This document shows positions 27,758 to 34,803 of a stretch of DNA of 64,000 nt, in pieces. The position numbers were made by a program, and so were the translations under genes. Positions within the stretch are counted from its first letter, which is position 1; each line of letters opens with the position of its first letter. Origin of the DNA: Sorangium cellulosum So0157-2 (GTDB taxonomy: Bacteria; Myxococcota_A; Polyangia; Polyangiales; Polyangiaceae); the NCBI RefSeq assembly GCF_000418325.1, contig NC_021658.1:2914001-2978000 (forward strand), in the 5' to 3' direction. The notes under the pieces were generated by a model. It ran no database searches. It saw nothing but the letters and a program-made list of their open reading frames with translations, and was not told the DNA's origin.

Positions 27758-29040
27758 CAGCGGAGGAGCTCCGCGAGATCCACGGCGGCCTGATCGAAGA
27801 AGCCGGGCGGCCAGCGCAGCGCGCGTCCGTGCGGGTTCAGCTCGATCTCCTGGACCACCGTCCGGCCGGCTTCCTGGCTGAAGAAGCTGATGGCGACGGC
27901 GTCCGGCGGCAGCCCTTCCTTGACGGCGATCTGCGCGGCCGTGACGAGGTGCTCGCTGTGGGTCTCGATCACGACCTGGCGCCCCTTGCGGGCGAGCTCG
28001 ATGAAGAGGCTCGTCAGGCGATGCTGCGCGCCGGGATGAAGGTGCGCCTCGGGTGTTTCGATGAGGAGCAGATCGCCGGGGCGGGAGACGAGGCACGCCG
28101 TGACGATCGGCAGCGCCTGAGAGAGCCCGAGCCCGACCTGCCCGAGCCCGAGCCGCTCGGCCGAGGGCGTGTCGATGGACAGCGTGAAACCGAGGCGGGC
28201 GGGCGCGTCGATCTGGAGGGCGAAGCTGCCGTCGAAGAGGTGGGACCACCACGCGTTGATGGCCGAGAGGATCGGCGAGCCCTCGTCTTCGTGCGGCTGC
28301 CCCGGCACGGTGACGTCGGTCCGCTGCGTGCGATGCCGGAACAGGAGCTCGGCCGTGTGCTCCCCGTACCGGCCGAGCGGCGGGCCGGCCGTGGATGTGC
28401 GCGGCGTGTAGAGCGGCTGCGGTGGAGCGCGGAAAGGACCGACGTACTGTGTGCGCGAAGCATCGACGAGGCTGAGGGCAATGCTCCTTGCCAGGTACGT
28501 CCCTGAGGGTGAATGCAACTGGCGCACGTTGACGGTGCCAGGATGGACGAAGACCGCGCTCGCGCTGGGCTCGCCCGGATGCGCTGGAGGTTCTTGCCCG
28601 ATCGCCTTGTTCTCCTCGGTCCAGACAAGGCGCTCGCCCTCCAGGACGAGCCGCCCCGCTGCTTTGCCTGAGACATAGTCGAGCTTGTGGATCCGCGCGG
28701 CTGCGTGCGCGTCGTCGTCCGGTGGCCCGAGCTCCCACAAGACATCTCTCTCAATTCCGTTCGGAGTCTCTCCGTTGACGCCGATGGCGAAGCGGCGCTC
28801 GTCCAATGGGCGGCTTGCGCTGACGACGTCGTCGAACCGGCCGAGATCGCACCAGGCGCCGCTCAGCAGCAGCGAATCGCCGCTCGATGCCTGCTCCGAC
28901 TGAACGAGCGCGAGCAACGCCTGGATGACGGAGCTCTTCCCTGCGTTGTTGGGCCCCGCGAGGATCGTCAGCGGGGCGAAGCGCACGGCCGTCGGATGCT
29001 CGAACGAGCGGAAGCCTTCGAGCAGCACGCTACGCAACAT
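27757..29040 (-). CDS. AAA ATPase (ABC/SMC-like, DUF3696-like) of the island operon
   Basis: A 427-aa OLD/RecF-type ATPase: Walker A GPNNAGKSS (29-37), a signature-like GQVGLGLSQALP (300-311), Walker B LLLIETPEAHLHP (E328, E331) and switch His in IETHSEH (H361). The ETPEAHLHP and THSEHL motifs and the C-terminal NPHGRALRWPPGFF element resemble the DUF3696 group, whose members often sit beside DUF262 proteins. No TOPRIM nuclease domain is visible, so it is probably a sensor or motor for its partners. It starts inside the end of the DUF262 gene (11-base overlap). Confidence 0.85.
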   Translation of the reverse strand: MLRSVLLEGFRSFEHPTAVRFAPLTILAGPNNAGKSSVIQALLALVQSEQASSGDSLLLSGAWCDLGRFDDVVSASRPLDERRFAIGVNGETPNGIERDVLWELGPPDDDAHAAARIHKLDYVSGKAAGRLVLEGERLVWTEENKAIGQEPPAHPGEPSASAVFVHPGTVNVRQLHSPSGTYLARSIALSLVDASRTQYVGPFRAPPQPLYTPRTSTAGPPLGRYGEHTAELLFRHRTQRTDVTVPGQPHEDEGSPILSAINAWWSHLFDGSFALQIDAPARLGFTLSIDTPSAERLGLGQVGLGLSQALPIVTACLVSRPGDLLLIETPEAHLHPGAQHRLTSLFIELARKGRQVVIETHSEHLVTAAQIAVKEGLPPDAVAISFFSQEAGRTVVQEIELNPHGRALRWPPGFFDQAAVDLAELLR

Positions 29041-30181
29041 GCGTGAGCTCCTTCATCCAGAGGTCGAACCGCCTTCGAACGGTGTTCGCGGACTGCGTGG
29101 CGAAGGTGATCGAATCGCGGAACGCCTGGTCGCCGGAGATCGCCTGGAAGCGATCCCGAACGGCCTCGATTTTCCTGGGCGTCAAGGGCGTCCCTGCGGG
29201 GAAGAACCGATCGAAGCCGGCCACGATGACCTCGACGAGCGGGCCGTTGAGCTGCCGCGCCCACGATCCATCCAAGGGCTTGTAACGGCAGAAAGCATGA
29301 TCCTCGAAGACGGTCTTCGTGTGAGCGAGGGCGTGCGTCAGCCTGCGCTCCAGCGCGTGGCGTTCTTCTTCTGTCGAGGTGTTCAGCCGCTTGAGCTCGT
29401 CGTTCAGGAAGCTCTTCAGCTCGCCGGTGTAGCGGTCCACCCCGAGATCGAGGAAGGCGATGGCACGGAGCACGAGCTCGTCCGCCCTCATGCGTCTGTA
29501 GCCCCGGTTCAGGCCTGCGACGTCACGAAACGAGCCGGGCGATGCGTCGTTGGCGAGGCGCTTGATGAAGTCGAGGCCAGGCCCTCGGTAGAGGCAGCTG
29601 CGGACCTCCTGGGCGTTGAGCGCGACGGCCCCTTCGTTCACGCGCTCGAAGATCTGGAACTTTACCTGCTCGTCCGTGCCCGGCTGGACGATGAAGCAGG
29701 TGAGCGGTGTGTTTTCGAACCGGCGCTGCACCTTGCCGTCGAGATCCTTGAAGTGCTTCTTGTTGAGCTCCGGGAGCAATTTGAGCCCGCTCAGACGGAA
29801 CCCTCCGTCGAGAAACTCGAACAGCGTGGTGAGACGCTGCTGGCCGTCGATGACGAGGGTCTCCTCCTCGTTCTCCTCGGAGAGGTAGAACACCGGCAAC
29901 GGGAGCCGCATGAGCACGGACTCGACGAGCTTGACCTTGCGCCAGTAATCCCAGACGAACTCCCGCTGGAAGTCCGGATCGAGGCGGATCACCCCGTTCT
30001 TCCAGCTCCGGTGCAGCTCGAAGATGGAGCGCTCCGCCTTGGAAATCTGGAGGGGCCAGCTGGCGGGTTGCCGAGGATGCGTCTCGTCCGGCGACGGTTC
30101 CTCTTCCTTCTCGAGGAGATCGTCCTCCTGCCCCGCGAAGGGAGCATCGAGCTCCCGGTCCAGCACGTGCGCCGTCACCAT
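29030..30181 (-). CDS. DUF262 (GmrSD N-terminal-like) protein
   Basis: A 383-aa protein with the DUF262 core: PDFQREFVWDYW (about 69-80), VESVLMRLPLPVFYL, and the hallmark IDGQQRLTTL (DGQQR at 112-116). DUF262 is a ParB/Srx-like fold with NTPase/nuclease roles, best known from the modified-DNA restriction enzyme GmrSD. The rest (FKDLDGKVQRRFENTPL, FERVNEGAVALNAQEVR) continues the family pattern; no C-terminal HNH (DUF1524) domain is present, so nuclease activity would need a partner. ATG 30181 heads the three-gene operon; the repeat array lies about 80-460 bases upstream. Confidence 0.88.
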   Translation of the reverse strand: MVTAHVLDRELDAPFAGQEDDLLEKEEEPSPDETHPRQPASWPLQISKAERSIFELHRSWKNGVIRLDPDFQREFVWDYWRKVKLVESVLMRLPLPVFYLSEENEEETLVIDGQQRLTTLFEFLDGGFRLSGLKLLPELNKKHFKDLDGKVQRRFENTPLTCFIVQPGTDEQVKFQIFERVNEGAVALNAQEVRSCLYRGPGLDFIKRLANDASPGSFRDVAGLNRGYRRMRADELVLRAIAFLDLGVDRYTGELKSFLNDELKRLNTSTEEERHALERRLTHALAHTKTVFEDHAFCRYKPLDGSWARQLNGPLVEVIVAGFDRFFPAGTPLTPRKIEAVRDRFQAISGDQAFRDSITFATQSANTVRRRFDLWMKELTHVA

Positions 30182-30731
30182 GGCGCATCTTGTCGTTGCA
30201 TGAGGGAGGCAGGCAAGCCGCCGGCCGAGGCGCTCGGTCGTCGCGCGTCGTGCGCAGGAGGACAGCTTGGAGACCTCGGCGGACCGGCAGCGGTCCGGGG
30301 GAGGTAGCTGGAAGCCCTCGGGGAACCGGAAACGGTCAGGCGGAGGCAGCTGGGGAGCCCTCGGGGAACCGGGAACGGTCTGGGGGAGGCAGCTGGGGAG
30401 CCGCCGGGGAACCGGAAACGGTTCGGGCGAGGCAGCTGGGAGCCATCGGGAAACCGGAAACGGTCTGGGAGAGGCAGCTGGGGAGCCGTCGGGGAACCGG
30501 AAACGGTCTGGGAGAGGCAGCTGGGGAGCCGTCGGGGAACCGGAAACGGTCTGGGAGAGGCAGCTGGGGAGCCGCCGGGGAACCGAAAGCGGTCTGGACG
30601 GATGCAGCTGAGAGCCCCTCAGGAACCGGAAGCGGTCGCCGACGTCCTCCCCGATGGCACAGCACATGCTTAAGGCGCGACGCGTGTGCGCGCGCATGTC
30701 TCCACGGCCCGCTCCCGCGGCGCGGCAGCCG
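30182..30731. other. 550-base gene-free gap holding the repeat array
   Basis: This gap lies between the DUF262 gene start and the HNH gene stop, both on the minus strand. Most of it is the nine-unit array at 30262-30640. The frames are open through the array only because units of 42-44 bases shift frame and lack stop triplets; no coding signal is seen. Bases 30182-30261 and 30641-30731 show no clear feature. Confidence 0.7.
30262..30640. repeat. Nine tandem 42-44-bp units with ACCG-N4-CGGT dyads
   Basis: Units begin with AGCT at 30264, 30306, 30348, 30391, 30434, 30476, 30519, 30562 and 30606. Every unit contains the dyad ACCG-N4-CGGT (ACCG at 30283, 30325, 30368, 30411, 30453, 30496, 30539, 30582, 30625). 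The stem bases never vary, whereas the four loop bases do (GCAG, GAAA, GGAA, GAAG, AAAG). Spacing is 42 or 43 bases, about four DNA turns. Outer units are more diverged than inner ones. There are no unique spacers, so this is not a CRISPR array. Confidence 0.9.
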
Positions 30732-31370
30732 TCATGCGCCCGAGGCTTCGGCTGGCCTGGAGCGCGGTGCGCCGTCGCTCGCCGCCGGCTCGGCGGCTGC
30801 TTGCTCCCGCTGCTTCCGCACCGCGCGCGCAAGGAGGGGCGCCTTGCGCGCGAGGCCCTCCAGGCTGAGCTCTCCCTCGCAGTACATCCGGTACCACTCC
30901 TGCCGGAACGAGACGACGCTCTCACCATCGCCGAGCTTGAGCCGCTTCAGCATCGTCTGCGCGCGATCGCGGACCTCCGGCGGGCAGCGGTCGGTCAGCA
31001 CCATCTGGCAGGACGGCAGGATGATCTCGAACCAGCCGTCGCCGACCTCGAACGGATCCAGGACCTGATCGGAGCGGAGCGCGCTCTTGCTGCTGTTGAT
31101 CCATGCCGCGGCGTACCGAAAGTTGGTCCACGCGTAGGCGAGGCTGGGGTCTTCATCCCGCGAGACGAAGTGGTCGACCGTCCCTGGCGTCGAGAGCCAC
31201 ATCGCCGTGTAGCCGCACAGATCCTTGAAGGCGGCCCTGAGGTCGCGCGCCGCGCGGCGCCAGTACCCCGGCGTGCTCCTGGCGTCGCCCTTGGCGAGCC
31301 ACCGCTGGCCGGGTTGTCGGACGCTGGCGTCGAAGCCCGCGGGCTCGGGCGCGCGCTCGAACGGGATCAT
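30732..31370 (-). CDS. HNH-type nuclease, PtuB-like partner
   Basis: A 212-aa protein whose central region matches the HNH/beta-beta-alpha-metal pattern: LCGYTAMWL, TVDHF (H67, general base), YAWTNF (N83) and INSSK (N92). The paired zinc cysteines of many HNH proteins are missing. Together with the upstream ATPase this is the two-gene layout of Septu (PtuA ATPase, PtuB HNH nuclease). The C-terminal ~30 residues are Ala/Pro/Arg-rich. ATG 31370 overlaps the ATPase stop by four bases (ATGA), so both are made together. Confidence 0.72.
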   Translation of the reverse strand: MIPFERAPEPAGFDASVRQPGQRWLAKGDARSTPGYWRRAARDLRAAFKDLCGYTAMWLSTPGTVDHFVSRDEDPSLAYAWTNFRYAAAWINSSKSALRSDQVLDPFEVGDGWFEIILPSCQMVLTDRCPPEVRDRAQTMLKRLKLGDGESVVSFRQEWYRMYCEGELSLEGLARKAPLLARAVRKQREQAAAEPAASDGAPRSRPAEASGA

Positions 31371-32707
31371 GCGCCCGCCCGCTCCCGGCGCACGATCCAT
31401 CGCGGCCAGAAGCGATCCTGATCTGGCAGGAGGCGCACGAGCTCCCGATGGATCGCGTCCTCGCTCCGGAGCCCCTCCGGCAGCGCGCCGGTCTCGCCGC
31501 GCATGAACGCCTCTGCGGCCTCCACTGCGCGCTCCGCCTCGATCGAGCGCGCCTGCTCCAGACCGAACACCGGGGAGGTGAGCCACCCGATCGCATCGCC
31601 GCGCTTCGCCCAGGGGAGCTCGCGCACGGTCACATCGGCGCCGTCGAGCTCGAACACGAACAGCTTGTCCCTGGCCGGCTTGAAGTGCGGTTCCATGGAC
31701 GCGAGCACGAGGGGCGAGTGCGTCGTCAGCAGCACCTGCGGGCGCATCGAGGGAGAGAGCCCGCTCAGGGCGCCGAGGAGCGCGGGGACGATGTGGCGTT
31801 GCCACTTCGGGTGCAGGTGCGTCTCGGGCTCCTCCATCAGCAGGACGATGCGGTCGGAGGGCTTCCAGCCGATGAGGCGCGACGCCTGCATGTGCTCCGA
31901 CCAGGACCATGCGACGAGGTAGGAGAGCGCGAGGATCCGCTTCATCCCGGCCGACGCGTGGACGATGGGGATCGTGCCGTAGGGCAGCTCGATGGTCGGG
32001 AACTTGCGCACGTCGTCGAGGTAGAGCCGCACCGGCTTGCCGGGCGTCATCGTCTCCTCGGGGTGGGAGAGCTGCTGCAGCACGCGGCAGAGGAGCTGGA
32101 ACGGGTGGGCCTCATCGCCGTCCGCCGCCTCGAGCTGCCATGTCACCCAGTCCTGGACGAGCCCGTTGCAGACGGGCCTGCCCTCGTGAACGAGCCCGTC
32201 CCAGAGCTGTCTCTCCTCGAAGAGATAGGGCTGGGGATCGGGCGAAGGTGACGACGACAGCCGGTACAGAGCGCTGCCCAACGAGGGAATATTTCGACAG
32301 GGATCCCAGACGGAGCATGCGCCGTTCGTACGGACGTGGAGCACCGGGACCAGGCCGCGTACCCACGAAGAGATGACCGCCCCGGAAGGGGTATCGGTCC
32401 AGCTGCGGCCCATGTGGCGCTCGAACCTGTCGCTCCACTGCTGAGCCAGTCGATCGTACTTGCCTTCGAACTGATGGCGCGTGGTACCCGGCTCGGCCTC
32501 GCCCGCGATCCGCGCGCCCTCCTCCTTGCCGGGCTGCGGCAGCACCGGCCGATCCGTCCACGTACCGGTGAGCGCCCACCATGCGACCTCGAGCACGAAG
32601 CTCTTGCCGAGCCCGTTGTCTCCCGTGAGCACGTTGAGCCGCTCGCCGAGCTCCAGGTCGAGCCGATCGGCCGGCCCCACGCCTTCCAGGTGCAGCGATC
32701 GCAGCAT
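31367..32707 (-). CDS. AAA ATPase, PtuA-like (Septu-type defence)
   Basis: A 446-aa ABC/SMC-like ATPase: Walker A GDNGLGKSF (29-37), Walker B VLLLMEEPETHLHPKW and switch LLTTHSPLVL. The C-terminal ELPWAKRGDAIGWLTSPVFGLEQARS segment is typical of ATPases encoded beside HNH partners. In Septu such a protein senses infection and controls the nuclease. I prefer ATG 32707 (MLRSLHLEGV), which puts the first strand where the family begins; ATG 32746 would add 13 residues and has a somewhat better GAGGC upstream. It lies between the HNH gene and the inverted-repeat element. Confidence 0.8.
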   Translation of the reverse strand: MLRSLHLEGVGPADRLDLELGERLNVLTGDNGLGKSFVLEVAWWALTGTWTDRPVLPQPGKEEGARIAGEAEPGTTRHQFEGKYDRLAQQWSDRFERHMGRSWTDTPSGAVISSWVRGLVPVLHVRTNGACSVWDPCRNIPSLGSALYRLSSSPSPDPQPYLFEERQLWDGLVHEGRPVCNGLVQDWVTWQLEAADGDEAHPFQLLCRVLQQLSHPEETMTPGKPVRLYLDDVRKFPTIELPYGTIPIVHASAGMKRILALSYLVAWSWSEHMQASRLIGWKPSDRIVLLMEEPETHLHPKWQRHIVPALLGALSGLSPSMRPQVLLTTHSPLVLASMEPHFKPARDKLFVFELDGADVTVRELPWAKRGDAIGWLTSPVFGLEQARSIEAERAVEAAEAFMRGETGALPEGLRSEDAIHRELVRLLPDQDRFWPRWIVRRERAGA

Positions 32708-32787
32708 CGTGGTTCCGCGTACCACACCGACCGCGGTCCAGGCCATGCGTCGAGCTGCCTCTACGCCTGTCCCTAACGACGCCCGTA

Positions 32788-33034
32788 GCGCCGAGGGGAG
32801 GGTCTGCGCGGCGGCCGCGGGTGGGCGCGGCGAGCACCGACCGAGGTGCCATAAGGTCCCCGTGGGCTCGGCGCTCCAGGCGCGCCTTGTGTGGCGCGCG
32901 ACGAAACGTCCCAGGTGGCAAGGCCCGAAGGGAGACATGCCGGGCGGTGTTCTCAGCGCAAGCTCCCTCGTCCCCGTCTTGGCGGATGGCCGAGCGCCCA
33001 CCCGCGGCCGCCGCGCAGACCCTCCCCTCGGCGC
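32788..33034. mobile_element. 247-bp element with 41-bp perfect inverted repeats
   Basis: Bases 32788-32828 and 32994-33034 are exact reverse complements over 41 bases, enclosing 165 bases with no gene. The layout suits a MITE-like non-autonomous element, or a very long hairpin. No flanking target duplication could be made out. It sits between the Septu-like operon and the NtrC-like gene, at the right edge of the island. Confidence 0.6.
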
Positions 33035-33079
33035 GGCCCCCCGGCAGGGCCCCCTCGCCGTCGCCGTCGCCGTCTCCGG

Positions 33080-34462
33080 CTACTCGTCCTCCGCCTCCCC
33101 CTTGTCCCCGCGCAACCCGAGCGCCTTGCACTTCTTGTACAGGTGGCTCCGCTCCAGCCCGAGCCCCCGCGCCGTCGCCGCCATCTGCCCTCCGTAGTGG
33201 CCGAGCGCCTCCTCCAGGATAGTCCGCTCCGCCTCCTCCGCGAGCACCCGGAACGGCACCCCCGGCCGGAAGATCCCGCCCTTCATCGCCGCCTGCTGCC
33301 CGCCGAAGCAGACCTTCACGTCACCCTCGTCGATCGTCTCGTCCGGCGTCAGGATCACCAGCCGCTCGATGATGTTGCGCAGCTCCCGCACGTTCCCCGG
33401 AAAGCTGTAGGCGACGAGCATCCGCATCCCGCCCTCCGTGAACGCCATCCCGGGCCGATCGTTCGCCTGCGTCGCGAGCGCCAGGAAATGCCGCGCCAAG
33501 AGCGGCACGTCCTCGCGCCGCGCCCGGAGCGGCGGCAGCGACAGCGGCAGCACGTTCAGCCGATCGTACAGGTCCGGCCGGAACTGCCCCTCGCGGCACG
33601 CGGCCTCGATGTCGCGGTTCGTCGCCGCCACCACGCGCACGTCGACCTTGATCGTCTCGTGCCCGCCCACGCGCTCGATCTCCCGCTCCTGCAGCACCCG
33701 GAGCAGCTTCGCCTGCATCGCGAGCGGCATGTCCCCGACCTCGTCGAGGAACAGCGTCCCGCCGCTCGCGCGCTCGAACTTCCCCCGCCGCTGCTTCGTC
33801 GCGCCCGTGAACGCCCCCGCCTCGTGCCCGAACATCTCGCTCTCGATGAGCTCGCTCGGGACCGCCGCGCAGTTCATCTTCTCCAGAGGCCCGCGCGCCC
33901 GCTTCGACGCCGCGTGGATCGCGCGCGCGACGAGCTCCTTGCCGGTGCCGCGCTCGCCCGTCACGAACACCGTCGCGGTCGCCCTCGCCGCGCGCGCGAT
34001 CTGCTCGCGCAGCTCCAGCATCGCCCGGCTCCCGCCGATGAGCTCGCCCACCTGACCGGTCTGCGTCCGGAGCGCCTTCGCCTCGGCCTCGGCGCGGATC
34101 AGGCGCAGGGTGTTCTCGAGCACCAAGAGCAGCCGATCGGTCGACAGCGGCTTCTCCAGGAAGTCGATCGCGCCGAGCCGCGTCGCGCGGACGGCGGCGT
34201 CGACCGTCGCGTGGCCGCTCATCATCACGACCGGGATCTCCGACCCCCCGGCGCGGATCCGCTGGAGCAGCTCGACGCCGTCGCCGTCCGGCAGCGAGAC
34301 GTCGAAGAGCGCGATGTCATAGCTCCGCTTCGCCAGCTTCTCCTCGGCCACGCCGACGCCGCCGGCGACGTCGACCGTGTAGCCCTCGAGCGACAGGGCC
34401 TTCTGCAGTGTCGTCAAGATCGCTCGCTCGTCATCGAGCACCAGCACATGTCCGCGCGGCAT
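33080..34462 (-). CDS. Sigma-54-dependent NtrC-family response regulator
   Basis: A 460-aa transcription activator: receiver domain (about 4-115; phospho-acceptor D54 in LFDVSLPDGDG, K104), AAA+ domain with Walker A GERGTGKE (169-176) and the sigma-54 contact motif GAFTGA (216-221), and a C-terminal Fis-type HTH (GGQMAATARGLGLERSHLYKK). All parts of a functional regulator are present. No histidine kinase is adjacent, so the partner is elsewhere. ATG 34462 starts MPRGHVLVLDDE; the frame extends upstream through Arg-rich shadow. It diverges from the DUF4388 gene. Confidence 0.92.
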   Translation of the reverse strand: MPRGHVLVLDDERAILTTLQKALSLEGYTVDVAGGVGVAEEKLAKRSYDIALFDVSLPDGDGVELLQRIRAGGSEIPVVMMSGHATVDAAVRATRLGAIDFLEKPLSTDRLLLVLENTLRLIRAEAEAKALRTQTGQVGELIGGSRAMLELREQIARAARATATVFVTGERGTGKELVARAIHAASKRARGPLEKMNCAAVPSELIESEMFGHEAGAFTGATKQRRGKFERASGGTLFLDEVGDMPLAMQAKLLRVLQEREIERVGGHETIKVDVRVVAATNRDIEAACREGQFRPDLYDRLNVLPLSLPPLRARREDVPLLARHFLALATQANDRPGMAFTEGGMRMLVAYSFPGNVRELRNIIERLVILTPDETIDEGDVKVCFGGQQAAMKGGIFRPGVPFRVLAEEAERTILEEALGHYGGQMAATARGLGLERSHLYKKCKALGLRGDKGEAEDE

Positions 34463-34803
34463 GCTTTCCACCGTAGCGCGGAACCGCCGCGGCCGACGCA
34501 TGACGGCGCGCGTCGGCAGCGACAAGAACCCGTGGGCGCGCGCCGGCAGAGCGCCGCCGCGCGCCGCCACGCAGCAGCGTGCGTCGAGCGCGCGTCGGCA
34601 GCGACAAGAACCCGTGGCGAACGGCCCGACGCGCGGGCGCCGCTGCGCCACGGGCGCCGCGCCGCGCGCCGGAGCGCCGGAGCGCGCAGCGCCGCGCCCC
34701 TTTCGCCGCGGTCCGCGACGCCGCGACCTCAGCCGCGCCTCCGTCGTGCGCGCCATGGAGAAAGGGGCTCCGGCGCCCGTGCGCTATGGTAGCTTGACGC
34801 AGG
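34463..34803. other. 341-base divergent intergenic region with a 30-bp direct repeat
   Basis: This region separates the NtrC-like gene (-) from the DUF4388 gene (+). A 30-base sequence at 34506-34535 recurs exactly at 34588-34617, 82 bases start to start. No promoter could be chosen with confidence and no gene is seen. Confidence 0.6.
34506..34617. repeat. Pair of identical 30-bp direct repeats
   Basis: Copies at 34506-34535 and 34588-34617 are identical and carry GGCAGCGACAAGAACCC, which is less GC-rich than the surroundings. The 52 bases between them are not repeated. They could be regulator binding sites or relics of a duplication. Confidence 0.85.

Noticed and set aside
30262..30640. CRISPR array
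   Set aside because: Units follow each other directly with no unique spacers, and no cas genes are near.
30262..30640. Repeat-containing protein gene
   Set aside because: Unit lengths of 42, 43 and 44 shift the frame from unit to unit. What is conserved is a DNA dyad, not a peptide.
30262..30640. Antitoxin RNA repeats of a type III toxin-antitoxin system
   Set aside because: The tandem form is suggestive, but the adjacent genes do not look like ToxN-type toxins and no terminator separates array and gene. Kept only as a remote alternative.
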